A stretch of 64,000 nucleotides of DNA, from the NCBI RefSeq assembly GCF_034057115.1, contig NZ_CP139195.1, forward strand, positions 3,162,001-3,226,000. The letters are read 5' to 3'. Each line of letters begins with the position of its first letter. The stretch's first letter is position 1. This document shows, in pieces, positions 51,054 to 62,620 of the stretch. A program made the translations under genes and the position numbers. The notes beneath the pieces were generated by a model. It did no database searches. It was not told the origin of the DNA and saw only the letters and a list, made by a program, of their open reading frames with translations. This DNA comes from Pseudomonas sp. AN-1 (lineage in GTDB: Bacteria; Pseudomonadota; Gammaproteobacteria; Pseudomonadales; Pseudomonadaceae).

Positions 51054-51075
51054 GCATATCTAGAAATATCGATGC
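51054..51075. promoter_or_regulatory. ATATC/GATAT motif upstream of the alkene reductase
   Basis: ATATC-TAGAA-ATATC, with a near-palindromic context GCATATC...ATATCGATGC, sits directly before the ene-reductase start. It resembles the repeat before the ArsR gene, suggesting one regulator for both. Confidence 0.4.
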
Positions 51076-51297
51076 ATTAAGTTAAATCGATGCGGCTCCA
51101 CGGGATCAGAACAACCCGAGAGGCGCTTCGTTGAGGCTGACGTAGATATTCCCCCGCCAGCGGCAAACCCTCACCAACATCCCGGAGCTGCTGTCGGGGG
51201 GAGGGGGCGTAGTTCGAACGAGTATCGCTGTACTTCTGCATTTGGGCACATCCTGAGGCACGTGGGGTGGCTTCGAGTTGAGACTATTCGTGAGTTC

Positions 51298-51313
51298 GAT
51301 ATATGTCAATATC
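51298..51313. promoter_or_regulatory. GATAT-N6-ATATC inverted repeat in the OYE-MerR gap
   Basis: GATAT ATGTCA ATATC, the third occurrence of the motif, in the 348-bp gap between the ene-reductase and the MerR remnant. The rest of this gap shows no gene. Confidence 0.4.
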
Positions 51314-51390
51314 TAGTTTTACCTTTCTCAGCCCGTATGTGTGACGCCACCATGCGATCCCGCGCGCGGCATGGGAAACTTCTGCCTGAC

Positions 51391-51610
51391 GTGATAGGTG
51401 ATCGGTGTTCGAGTAGAAGCACCCAGGTCGAAACCATCCGCTACTACGAGCGGGAGGGGCTACTCGCTTCGCCCGCCCGGAGCGACGGCAACTTTCGCAT
51501 CTACAGCAAAGCGCATGTCGAAAGGCTGTCCTTCATTCGCCGTTGCCGCATGCTGGACATGACACACGCCGAGATTCGGGGACTGCTCCACTTCAAGGAT
51601 GCTCCCAGCG
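51391..51610 (+). pseudogene. MerR-family regulator, truncated by the IS21 element
   Basis: From a GTG at 51391 the frame reads IGDRCSSRSTQVETIRYYER, EGLLASPARSDGNFRIYS and IRRCRMLDMTHAEIRGLLHF, the DNA-binding and linker helices of a CadR/PbrR-like MerR protein. The frame is cut at KDAPS, exactly where the IS begins, so the C-terminal metal-binding part is lost. The first residues are also degenerate relative to the family. Confidence 0.78.
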
Positions 51611-51715
51611 TGCGGATTCCACGCCATTCGGACACTCAGCCCACGCTGATCCGGACACCTGTTCCACGCTCATTCGGACAGGCAGTCGGAGCGCAGCGAC
51701 GCAGGGGTGGCATTG

Positions 51716-52471
51716 TTAGTCCGAGCTGCCTGGCGGCGTCAATTTCCTCGTCTGCTTGCGCATCGATTCGCCCTTGAGCTGGATCCGATAGGCGTTGTGC
51801 ACCAGGCGGTCGAGGATGGCGTCGGCCAAGGTCGGATCACCGATCAGGTCGTGCCAGTTTTCCACCGGCATCTGGCTGGTCACCAGCGTCGAGCGCTGGC
51901 CATAGCGGTCGTCCAGCAGCTCCAGCATGTCGCGCCGCTGCTCGGCGGTGAGCGGGGCCAGGCCCCAGTCATCGAGGATCAGCAGGTCGGTCTTGGCATA
52001 GCTGCCCATCAGCTTGGCGAAGCGCCCATCGCCGTGGGACATGCCCAGCTCCTCCAGCAGCCGCGGCAGGCGCAGGTAACGCACGCTGTAGCCGTCCCGG
52101 CAGGCTTTGTGCGCCAGGGCGCAGGCCAGCCAGGTCTTGCCCACACCGGTGGGGCCGCCGATGATCAGGTTGAGGCCGTCGCGCAGCCATTGGCCGCTGC
52201 TCAGCTGGAGGATCAGCGCCTTGTCCAGCCCGCGCGGGGCGCGGTAGTCGATGTCCTCGATGCAAGCCGAGTGGCGTAACCGGGCAAGGCGCAGGCGGCT
52301 GCTCAGGCGTTTGTCTTCGCGCTCGGTCAGTTCGCGGTCGACCAGCAGGCCGAGACGCTCCTCGAAACTCAGGCTGTCGATGTCGGGGGTCTTCATCTGC
52401 TCGCTCAGGGCCTTGAGCATGCCGTTCAGGCGCAGGGTCTGGAGCTTGTCCAGGGTCGGGTGGTGCAGCAT
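51716..52471 (-). CDS. istB: IS21-family helper ATPase IstB
   Basis: A 251-residue AAA+ helper. Walker A GGPTGVGKTWLACALAHKA is at ~100-118, Walker B LLILDDWGL, then the sensor region STLVTSQMPVENWHD. It works with IstA to choose and prepare the target. The stop of istA lies 17 bases upstream. The length is full, so it should be active. Confidence 0.96.
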   Translation of the reverse strand: MLHHPTLDKLQTLRLNGMLKALSEQMKTPDIDSLSFEERLGLLVDRELTEREDKRLSSRLRLARLRHSACIEDIDYRAPRGLDKALILQLSSGQWLRDGLNLIIGGPTGVGKTWLACALAHKACRDGYSVRYLRLPRLLEELGMSHGDGRFAKLMGSYAKTDLLILDDWGLAPLTAEQRRDMLELLDDRYGQRSTLVTSQMPVENWHDLIGDPTLADAILDRLVHNAYRIQLKGESMRKQTRKLTPPGSSD

Positions 52472-52488
52472 GGTGGGTGTCCTCGGGA

Positions 52489-54018
52489 TCAGTGGTAGTA
52501 GCCGGGGCCGCGCAGGTTGGCGTGGTCGTCCGGCAGCAGCGGCAGGTTCGGCTGGGCCAGCGGCAGGCGCTCGAGGCCCTGGCGCAGGATCGATTCGAGG
52601 TTCCTGTAGCTACAGGCGCCGAGGCCGAGTGCGCGCTGGCAAGCCGCTTCCAGGCACTCCTCGCCATGCGTCTTGCCCAGGCGCAGGATGCCCAGGCAGG
52701 CCCGGTAGCCGTGGGTCGGATGGATGCGCCGCTCGAGGATGTGGCGGATCACGTCGGTCGTATGGGGGCCGGTCTGTTCCGCCCAGCGCACCAGGCGCTG
52801 CGGCGTCCACTCGGCATGCTCGCGATGGTTGCGCGGCATGTGCTCGGTCTGGGTGCTGTGCCGACCTTTCTGCGGGGAGCGCACATGGCTGGCGACCCGC
52901 TGGTTGCCGTGGAAGCACTCCACGGTGCGCGCCGTCAGGCGCACCTCCAGTTGCTGCTTCACCAGCTGATAGGGCACCGAGTAGTAATGCCCGTCGACCT
53001 CGACGTGGTAGTCGATATGCACCCGGGCCTTCTTCCACTCGGCATAGACGTAGGGCTGCTCCGGCAGCGGGCGCAGGGCCGGGCGATCCAGGGTCTCGAA
53101 GGCCGACTGTCGGGAGCCCGGCAGCTTCCTGAACGGTCGCCGGTTGAGCCGCTCCAGCAGCACGCCGATGGCCGTGTTGAGTTCGTCCAGCGAGAAGAAC
53201 TGGCGGTTCCTCAGCGCGGCGAGGATCCAGCGTTCCACCACCTGCACGCCGACTTCGGCCTTGGCCTTGTCGCGCGGCTTGCGGGCCCGCGCCGGTACCA
53301 CCGCCACCCCGTAGTGCCCGGCCAGGTCGCGGTAGCTGGGGTTGATGTCCGGCTCGTAGCGATGGGCCTTGCTCACCGCGCTGCGCAGATTGTCCGGCAC
53401 CACGATCTCCGGTACCCCGCCGAGGAAGGCGAAGCAGCGGGCGTGCGAGCCCAGCCAGTCCGGCAACTGCTGCGACCAGGTGGCTTCGGCGAAGGTGTAG
53501 CTGGATGCGCCGAGCACCGCGACGAAGATCTGCGCCTGACGGATCTCGCCGCTGTGGCGGTCGATCACCGGCACCGTCTGCCCGGCGTAGTCGACGAACA
53601 GCTTCTCGCCGACGCGATGTTCCTGGCGCATCACCACGTCCAGCTTGCCGGCCCAGGCCCGGTAATGCTCGCAGAACCAGCTGTACTGGAAGCCCTGCGG
53701 CTGGCTCAGCCGATACTCCTGCCAGAGCAGTGCCAGGGTCACGCCGGGCCGGCGCAGCTCGGCATGCACCCATGCCCAGTCGGGCAGTGGCCGCTGCTCG
53801 CTGGGCACCACGGGTGCCGGTGGAAACAGCTGACGCTCCAGCTCCGCATCGGACAACGTGGTGGGCCAGGTGAGGCCGCTGGCGGCAAAGCGACTGAGGT
53901 AGTCACCGGCACTGCTGTGGCCGATGACCAGGCTGCGGGCGATCTTGCGGACGGACAGGCCGCAGTCGAACTTGAGGCGCAGCACCTCGCGGATTTTACG
54001 CATGGATAGACGCTCCAC
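52489..54018 (-). CDS. istA: IS21-family transposase IstA
   Basis: A 509-residue DDE transposase. The N-terminal helix-turn-helix is MRKIREVLRLKFDCGLSVRKIARSL; the catalytic core has FVDYAGQTVPVID (first Asp), EIVVPDNLRSAV (second Asp) and KPRDKAKAEVGVQVVERWI (Glu). A GTG at 54018 or an ATG at 54003 may be the start. No frameshift is seen. It is followed by istB. Confidence 0.95.
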   Translation of the reverse strand: MERLSMRKIREVLRLKFDCGLSVRKIARSLVIGHSSAGDYLSRFAASGLTWPTTLSDAELERQLFPPAPVVPSEQRPLPDWAWVHAELRRPGVTLALLWQEYRLSQPQGFQYSWFCEHYRAWAGKLDVVMRQEHRVGEKLFVDYAGQTVPVIDRHSGEIRQAQIFVAVLGASSYTFAEATWSQQLPDWLGSHARCFAFLGGVPEIVVPDNLRSAVSKAHRYEPDINPSYRDLAGHYGVAVVPARARKPRDKAKAEVGVQVVERWILAALRNRQFFSLDELNTAIGVLLERLNRRPFRKLPGSRQSAFETLDRPALRPLPEQPYVYAEWKKARVHIDYHVEVDGHYYSVPYQLVKQQLEVRLTARTVECFHGNQRVASHVRSPQKGRHSTQTEHMPRNHREHAEWTPQRLVRWAEQTGPHTTDVIRHILERRIHPTHGYRACLGILRLGKTHGEECLEAACQRALGLGACSYRNLESILRQGLERLPLAQPNLPLLPDDHANLRGPGYYH

Positions 54019-54087
54019 GACGACCTCTTCGCTTCGAAAAAGAGGCCGATGATAGTGAAGAAGTCCTGCGTTGCTGCCTGTCGGGAA

Positions 54088-54205
54088 GTGTCCGGATGGC
54101 CGTGGAATCGGTGTCCGGATGCTCGTGGAACGAGTGTCCGGATCAGCGTGGAATCACTGTCCGGATGTGCGTGGAATGGGTGTCCGAGTCAGCGTGGAAT
54201 CCGCA
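54088..54205. repeat. Terminal multiple repeats of the IS21 element (istA side)
   Basis: Five tandem ~20-26-bp units of GTGTCCG(G/A).. followed by CGTGGAAT/C occupy the last 118 bases up to the IR. The other end has three matching units in inverted orientation (51611-51690). They are probable IstA binding sites. Confidence 0.8.
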
Positions 54206-54765
54206 CCGTAGCCGATGAGGTGAAGGCCTGGCAGTCACGCCCGCTCGACGCGGTCTATCCCATCGTCTACCTCGACTGCATCCACACCAAGGTGCGCGAG
54301 GGTGCCGTGCGGGTGAAGGCGGTTTACCTAGCGCTGGGCATCAACCTGGCTGGCGAGAAGGAAATCCTCGGCCTGTGGATCGCCCAGAGCGAGGGAGCCA
54401 AGTTCTGGTTGCAAGTAGTGACCGAGTTGCGCAACCGTGGCGTGCAGGACATCTTCGTTGCCTGCGTGGATGGCCTGAAGGGCTTCCCCGAGGCTATTGA
54501 GGCGGTATTCCCGCACACCAGCGTGCAACTGTGCATCGTGCACATGGTCAGGCACAGTCTGAACTACGTGTCCTGGAAACGGCGCGCCGAGGTAGCGGCT
54601 GACCTGAAGCGGATTTACCAATCCAGCACGGCGGACGAGGCTGAACTGCGCCTTGGCGAGTTCGAGGCCAAGTGGGATGACGACTACCTACCGATTGGCC
54701 AGTCCTGGCGGCGCAACTGGGCTCGGATCACGCCGTTCTTCGACTTCCCGCCGGAGATCCGCAAG
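54206..54765 (+). pseudogene. IS256-family (mutator) transposase, internal fragment
   Basis: About 187 codons: ADEVKAWQSRPLDAVYPIVY, DCIHTKVREGAVRVKAVYLA, DGLKGFPEAIEAVFPHTSVQ, CIVHMVRHSLNYVSWKRR, and FFDFPPEIRK at the end. The N-terminal third is missing at the IS21 junction and the C-terminal quarter is replaced by unrelated sequence after EIRK. Inactive. Confidence 0.9.
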
Positions 54766-55020
54766 GGCCTTCGGCGGCGGTGTCGGGAAGGTGTGTTGGC
54801 CGGACGGATACTGTTGAACTACGTTGTCTGGGGCAACGGAAGTGTTTCGGCCCGACTCTGGAACGCGATCCGCAGCGACGACTGGGCAATTCCGCACGTT
54901 GGCCTGAGCAGCCTCGGGGAAATCGTCGGCTGGGCGCGCCCAGACGAGTTTCCGCCAAGGAACATGCAGACGAGCAAGGGGCTGCGGGCACTCGGCTACA
55001 ACGTGAGGATCGGTGTTTGA
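54766..55020 (+). pseudogene. Unidentified 3' gene fragment fused in frame to the IS256 remnant
   Basis: After EIRK the same frame stays open for 84 codons (GLRRRCREGV... to SKGLRALGYNVRIGV). The last ~60 residues (LWNAIRSDDWAIPHVGLSSL, EIVGWARPDEFPPRN) look like a real protein C-terminus rather than a chance frame. I do not recognise it with confidence; it may be the end of a protein from an integrative element that once bordered the heat-resistance block. Confidence 0.4.
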
Positions 55021-55243
55021 TCGAGGCGCCTGTGGCACACGCAGGCTGACGAGCCAGGCGCTGTCCATGGCCTGATCAGGCCGCCCCGCTGCGCCTTGCC
55101 TGAGCAGTTGACCTGCATCAATGGGGCGGGAGATCGCTGTACATTGACTCTTAATGTTTGTCCTGGTAAGCGCAATATCTTGCAAAGTCTTGTAAGGATT
55201 TCCTTGGCCGGAACCGCAAAGCGACGCGATTGGAGAGGGTGAG

Positions 55244-55527
55244 ATGAAAGCGCACCTACAGGTGATTTTCACGCTCGATGAATTGGCTGCGTACTTGAAA
55301 GTCGGCAAGCGGACGCTTTATCGGCTCGCGCGCACGGGGAAATTCCGGCTTTCAAGGTGGGCGGGACGTGGCGGTTTCGTCAAAGTGAAATCGATCAGTG
55401 GATCAATGATCAGACCCGAGCCGGAGCAAAGAAGGAGGTGATGCGCAAGCGTGAACAGCAGAAGTCATCCGAGCAGCCCGTGTCGCCTGGGCGCACTGCC
55501 CGTCGCAGCAGGCAAAGGCTTGAGTAA
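55244..55527 (+). pseudogene. HTH (excisionase-type) regulator of the heat-resistance locus, frameshifted
   Basis: The first frame gives LDELAAYLKVGKRTLYRLAR then TGKF, a winged HTH_17 fold, but then loses sense; the other frame continues FKVGGTWRFRQSEIDQWIND and runs to a TAA at 55527. Adding one base in the GGGAAATT run (about 55350) restores a 94-residue protein. LHR/TLPQC islands start with such a small DNA-binding protein before shsp20. The deletion (or a sequencing error) would inactivate it. Confidence 0.75.
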
Positions 55528-55557
55528 CTCGTTTTTCAATTTTTCTGGAGGTATGAC

Positions 55558-56127
55558 ATGGACATCGATTTCAAGAAGTTGGCTCCCTGGAACTGGTTCA
55601 AGAACGAGCAGCAAGAGCAGCAGACCGCCTCTTCCCTGCCGGTGCAGCGCAATGACCTGCCAGCGGCGAGCGGGCCAGTCAGCCCGATCCTGCAACTGCA
55701 TCGCGAGATCGACCGGCTGTTCGATGACGCATTCCGGGGCTTCGGTTTTCCGGCGCTGGCCATGCCGCGGCTGCCATCCGATTGGTCGGGCATGCTGAAG
55801 CCGGCCCTGGATATCCAGGAAACCGACAAGCAGTACAAGATTGCCCTGGAAGTGCCCGGTGTCGAGGAAAAGGACATCCAGATCACCCTCGACAACGACG
55901 TGCTGGTGGTGCGTGGCGAGAAGCGCCAGGAACAGGAGAAGAAGGAAGGTGGCTTCCACCGTGTGGAGCGCTCCTACGGCAGCTTTCAGCGCGCCTTGAA
56001 CCTGCCTGACGACGCCAACCAGGATTCGATCAAGGCATCGTTCAAGAACGGGGTGCTCACGGTCACGATCGACAAGCGCGAGGTCAGCGCGCCGAAGCAG
56101 GGACGTTCGATCCCGATCAACAGCTGA
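55558..56127 (+). CDS. Small heat-shock protein sHsp20 (first of two)
   Basis: A 189-residue alpha-crystallin-type chaperone that holds unfolding proteins for ClpG or DnaK. N-terminal arm MDIDFKKLAPWNWFKNEQQ; the alpha-crystallin domain runs from ~80 (LKPALDIQETDKQYKIALEVPGVEEKDIQITLDNDVLVVRGEK) to ~175, with the C-terminal IPI anchor motif (SIPINS) that drives oligomerisation. It follows the frameshifted HTH gene and precedes clpG by 96 bases, the known LHR/TLPQC order. Confidence 0.95.
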   Translation: MDIDFKKLAPWNWFKNEQQEQQTASSLPVQRNDLPAASGPVSPILQLHREIDRLFDDAFRGFGFPALAMPRLPSDWSGMLKPALDIQETDKQYKIALEVPGVEEKDIQITLDNDVLVVRGEKRQEQEKKEGGFHRVERSYGSFQRALNLPDDANQDSIKASFKNGVLTVTIDKREVSAPKQGRSIPINS

Positions 56128-56223
56128 CGTCGCCGGCTCGTTCGTCACAAGAAAAACCCGGTACGAGACGAGGTGTCGCGGCTCGAGATGCCTCGTCGCC
56201 TCAACTTTCTCAGGAGCATCAGC

Positions 56224-59073
<2,850 letters not shown>

Positions 59074-59090
59074 TGTTGGGAGAGGCTGCC

Positions 59091-59264
59091 GTGTCCGATC
59101 CCATCGGCCTGGCATGGGCAGCCTCCCTGGCCTCGATCGCGGTGGCGGTCGTGGCCGCGGGTCACGCGGTCGTCTACAAGCGTGATCCGCGGTCGGCCAC
59201 GCCGTGGGGGCTGCTCATCAGCGGCGGCACTGCCCTCCCGCTCGCTGGCCATCCGTTTGCGTGA
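59091..59264 (+). pseudogene. Truncated N-terminal membrane segment of a cardiolipin synthase/PLD-type protein
   Basis: 57 codons from a GTG after GGGAGA: SDPIGLAWAASLASIAVAVV then AAGHAVVYKRDPRSATPWGL. The (H/Y)xxxYKRDPRSATxW pattern after one membrane helix is that of the PLDc N-terminal domain of cardiolipin synthases. The frame stops soon after; no catalytic HKD motif is present. Either a remnant, or a small membrane protein now stable on its own. Confidence 0.55.
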
Positions 59265-59324
59265 CGGCGCGGCCCGTCTGTTCACCTGATCCTCTGGCGA
59301 CTCGACTTTCGAGGAACACGGCCC

Positions 59325-61271
59325 ATGGAAAAAAAGAATCAATGGAATACCGGCTACTGGATCGTTGCCCTCCTGCTGTTGTTGAGTTTGCAGAGCTACT
59401 GGCAGACGGCGAAAACCGTCGAGCCGGTGCCCTACAGCGAGTTCGAGAAGGCGCTGGCCGAGGGTCGCGTGGCCGAAGTGCTGGTGTCGGATCGTACGGT
59501 GACCGGGCGCCTGAAGTCGCCGGACAGCCGGGGCAAGACGACGATCGTGGCAACGAGGGTCGAACCCGATCTTGCCGATCGCCTGTCGAAGTACGACGTG
59601 CCCTATGCCCGCGTGTTGGAGAGCACCTGGCTGCGCGATGTGCTGTCGTGGATCCTGCCAGCGGTAGCCTTCTTTGGCGTCTGGTTCTTCCTGTTCCGCC
59701 GCTTCGCCGAGAAGCAGGGCATGGGCGGGTTTCTCAACATCGGTAAGAGCCGCGCCAAGGTGTTCGTGGAAAAGAACACCGGTGTGACGTTCGCCGATGT
59801 CGCGGGGGTGGATGAGGCCAAGGCGGAGCTGGTCGAGATCGTCGATTTCCTGAAGAATCCGCAGGACTATGGCCGTCTCGGCGCGCGCATCCCCAAGGGT
59901 GTGCTGCTGGTGGGGCCGCCCGGCACCGGCAAGACGCTGCTGGCCAAGGCCGTCGCGGGTGAAGCCGGGGTGCCGTTCTTCTCAATCTCCGGCTCGGAGT
60001 TCGTCGAGATGTTCGTCGGCGTGGGTGCGGCGCGCGTGCGCGACCTGTTCGAGCAGGCCCGCGTGCAGGCGCCGGCCATCATCTTCATCGACGAACTCGA
60101 CGCACTGGGCCGCGCGCGCGGCGCCGGCGGGCCCATCGGCGGCCACGACGAGCGCGAGCAGACCCTCAACCAGCTGCTCACCGAAATGGACGGCTTCGAC
60201 AGCTCGGTGGGGCTCATCATCCTGGCCGCCACCAACCGGCCCGAAATCCTCGACCAGGCGCTGCTGCGCGCCGGCCGCTTCGACCGTCAGGTGCTGGTGG
60301 ACCGGCCCGACAAGAAGGGGCGGCTGGATATCCTGAAAGTCCATGTGAAGAAGGTGACGTTGGCGCCGGCAGTCGATCTCGAACAGGTGGCGGGGCTGAC
60401 CACGGGCTTTTCCGGCGCGGACCTCGCCAATCTGGTCAACGAAGCCGCGCTGGCCGCGACCCGGCGCAAAGCGTCCGCCGTGGAATTGCAGGACTTCACC
60501 GCCGCCATCGAGCGCATCGTGGCGGGCCTGGAAAAGAGGAACCGCGTGCTCAATCCCAAGGAACGGGAAACCGTGGCCTATCACGAAATGGGCCATGCGC
60601 TGGTGGCGCTGGCGCTGCCCGGCACCGACCCGGTACACAAAATCTCGATCATCCCGCGCGGCATCGGGGCGCTCGGCTACACGCTGCAGCGCCCCACCGA
60701 AGACCGCTTCCTGATGACGCGCGCCGACCTGGAACACAAGATCGCCGTGCTGCTGGGCGGGCGTGCCGCCGAAAAGCTGGTGTTCGGCGAACTCTCTACC
60801 GGGGCGGCGGACGATCTGGCGCGGGCCACCGACATTGCCCGCGACATGATCACCCGCTTTGGCATGGACGAAGGTCTGGGCTACATCGCCTTCGAGGCGC
60901 AGCGGCCACGCTTTCTCGACGCACCGGAACTGGCCCACGGCGGCTGCCGGGTGGCCGAATCGACCCAGACGCGCATCGATCAGGCCATCCGAGACATCGT
61001 GATGGGCGTGTTCGAGCGCGCCTACCGGATTCTCGACACCAACCGCACGGTGCTGGAGCGCTGTGCGCGCGAGCTGCTGGCGCGGGAGACGCTCGACGAG
61101 AACGACATCCGTCAATTGACCCAAGGACTTGTTCATGACGAAAAAGTAGTAGACGCCATTCAGGGTAAGCCGACAGCTCTGAACGGTGTGCCATCTAGTT
61201 CGTTGGCATTGTGTAAGGAGAACCGATATGTCTGCATTGACTCCGTGGGACCCCTTCCGGGAACTGGATGA
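59325..61271 (+). CDS. ftsH: ATP-dependent zinc metalloprotease FtsH (cargo copy)
   Basis: A 648-residue membrane AAA protease. Two membrane helices flank a small periplasmic domain ([34 protein letters not shown]). Walker A GPPGTGKT is at 197-204, SRH region [20 protein letters not shown], zinc motif HEMGH at 420-424 (HExxH with Met for the usual Ala). It is the LHR-type second FtsH, not the housekeeping one. The frame ends 44 bases inside the next gene, longer than expected, so its last ~35 residues (after [11 protein letters not shown]) may be altered. Confidence 0.94.
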   Translation: MEKKNQWNTGYWIVALLLLLSLQSYWQTAKTVEPVPYSEFEKALAEGRVAEVLVSDRTVTGRLKSPDSRGKTTIVATRVEPDLADRLSKYDVPYARVLESTWLRDVLSWILPAVAFFGVWFFLFRRFAEKQGMGGFLNIGKSRAKVFVEKNTGVTFADVAGVDEAKAELVEIVDFLKNPQDYGRLGARIPKGVLLVGPPGTGKTLLAKAVAGEAGVPFFSISGSEFVEMFVGVGAARVRDLFEQARVQAPAIIFIDELDALGRARGAGGPIGGHDEREQTLNQLLTEMDGFDSSVGLIILAATNRPEILDQALLRAGRFDRQVLVDRPDKKGRLDILKVHVKKVTLAPAVDLEQVAGLTTGFSGADLANLVNEAALAATRRKASAVELQDFTAAIERIVAGLEKRNRVLNPKERETVAYHEMGHALVALALPGTDPVHKISIIPRGIGALGYTLQRPTEDRFLMTRADLEHKIAVLLGGRAAEKLVFGELSTGAADDLARATDIARDMITRFGMDEGLGYIAFEAQRPRFLDAPELAHGGCRVAESTQTRIDQAIRDIVMGVFERAYRILDTNRTVLERCARELLARETLDENDIRQLTQGLVHDEKVVDAIQGKPTALNGVPSSSLALCKENRYVCIDSVGPLPGTG

Positions 61272-61686
61272 ATTGCAAAACCGCCTGGCGACGATGTTGG
61301 GACGGACACCCCAGCGACAGGGTGCCCATACCGGCAATGAAGCCATGACCACGGCGGACTGGGCACCAATGGTGGACATCAGCGAGGATGAGAACGCATA
61401 CGTCCTCAAGCTGGATCTGCCGGAGGTCCCCAAGGATGCCGTGCGCGTCAGCGCGGAGAACGGGGTGCTCACCATCAGCGGCGAGCGCAAATTGGAAAAA
61501 GATGTGCAGGGCAAGAAATTCCACCGCATCGAACGTGCGTATGGCCGCTTTGTGCGCAGCTTTGTCTTACCTGACAACGTTGATCCGACCAAGGTGACGG
61601 CTTCGATGAAAGACGGCGTGCTGGAAGTGCGGCTTGTCAAGGCCGAGCAAGCCAAGCCGAAGCAGATTGAAATTTCAGTCAATTAA
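61228..61686 (+). CDS. Small heat-shock protein Hsp20 (second)
   Basis: A 152-residue alpha-crystallin protein: [61 protein letters not shown], and the C-terminal motif [10 protein letters not shown]. It is distinct from the first sHsp20 (shorter arm). AGGAG precedes the ATG by eight bases. It overlaps the end of ftsH by 44 bases in another frame. LHR islands carry this second sHsp downstream of ftsH. Confidence 0.95.
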   Translation: MSALTPWDPFRELDELQNRLATMLGRTPQRQGAHTGNEAMTTADWAPMVDISEDENAYVLKLDLPEVPKDAVRVSAENGVLTISGERKLEKDVQGKKFHRIERAYGRFVRSFVLPDNVDPTKVTASMKDGVLEVRLVKAEQAKPKQIEISVN

Positions 61687-61707
61687 CTTCAATTGGAGTC
61701 CAACATC

Positions 61708-62616
61708 ATGAATATCAAACAGCCCCAATACATCCGTTCCGCACTTGCCCTGGCGGTCTGCATCGGACTGAGTGGACCGGTTTTGGCCCAATCGGCGGCA
61801 AGTCCAAGCGCTGCAGCGCCCTCTGTCGCACCCAAGGCGGCGCAGCCACAAGTAGACGACAAGGCCGCCCAGGAAGCCGAAAAAAAGCGTTCCGAGCTCA
61901 CTCAGGACGCCATCACGGCGCTCACCAAGACCCAGGAGGCTTTGACCCTCCTTGATGCAAATAAGACCAAGGAGGCGCTCGCTGCGCTGGAACTGGCCAC
62001 CGGAAAGCTGGAACTGGTATTGGCACGCGACGCCAAACTTGCTTTGGCGCCGGTCGATGTACGCGTCATCACCCATGATATCCACGCCAACGTGGAATCG
62101 GTAAAGAAAGCGGTCAAGTTGTCTCGGGAGTTGTTGGGTGATGGCGAGGTGCAAAAGGCCCGGCCCATCGTTGCCAATCTGGCCAGCGAAATCGTGATCG
62201 AAACCGACAACCTGCCCATGGCAACGTACCCGGCAGCGATCAAGTCGGCTGCACGGCTCGTCGACAGCGGCAAGATCGACGAAGCCAAAGCAGAGCTCGC
62301 CCGAGCACTGAACACGCTGGTGGTCACCCAAGTTGTACTCCCTCTGCCCGTGCTACGGGCCGAAGCCGCGATAGCAAAAGCTGAAAAGCTGGCCGAGACC
62401 GACAAGCGCGATGCCAAGCAGAACGAGGAGCTCAGCACCTTGCTGTCGTCCGTGCGCACGGAGATCGAGCTGGCGCAAATCCTGGGTTATGGCAAGAAGG
62501 AGGACTTCAAACCCATCTTCGATCAGGTGAAGTCCATTGAGCAAAAGTCGGCTGGTGGCAAAAGCGGCAATGGATGGTTCGACGAGTTGAAGACGCGCAT
62601 CCAAAAGCTGTTTTGA
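61708..62616 (+). CDS. YfdX-family periplasmic protein
   Basis: A 302-residue protein with a signal peptide (SALALAVCIGLSGPVLAQS, cleavage probably after VLA), an Ala/Pro-rich linker and a YfdX domain from ~55 (RSELTQDAITALTKTQEALTLLDANKTKEALAALELATGKLELVL) onward. YfdX domains occur in LHR islands, usually as two genes, and are implicated in acid and heat stress protection; the mechanism is not known. Starting at ATG 61708 gives GGAG at nine bases. Only one copy is present here. Confidence 0.92.
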   Translation: MNIKQPQYIRSALALAVCIGLSGPVLAQSAASPSAAAPSVAPKAAQPQVDDKAAQEAEKKRSELTQDAITALTKTQEALTLLDANKTKEALAALELATGKLELVLARDAKLALAPVDVRVITHDIHANVESVKKAVKLSRELLGDGEVQKARPIVANLASEIVIETDNLPMATYPAAIKSAARLVDSGKIDEAKAELARALNTLVVTQVVLPLPVLRAEAAIAKAEKLAETDKRDAKQNEELSTLLSSVRTEIELAQILGYGKKEDFKPIFDQVKSIEQKSAGGKSGNGWFDELKTRIQKLF

Positions 62617-62620
62617 GGTG

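Larger units (their letters stand above)
51611..54205 (-). mobile_element. Intact IS21-family insertion sequence (2,595 bp)
   Basis: The ends are perfect 14-bp inverted repeats TGCGGATTCCACGC. istA and istB are complete and read leftward. Multiple internal repeats of GTGTCCGGAT-N-CGTGGAA lie inside each end. The flanking bases (CCCAGCG left, CCGTAGC right) do not match, so no target duplication exists: the element sits at a rearrangement or deletion junction between a MerR gene and an IS256 remnant. Confidence 0.9.

Noticed and set aside
51106-51309. 67-codon minus-strand frame before the MerR remnant
   Set aside because: No ribosome site or recognisable motif, and it covers the probable operators of the ene-reductase cluster.
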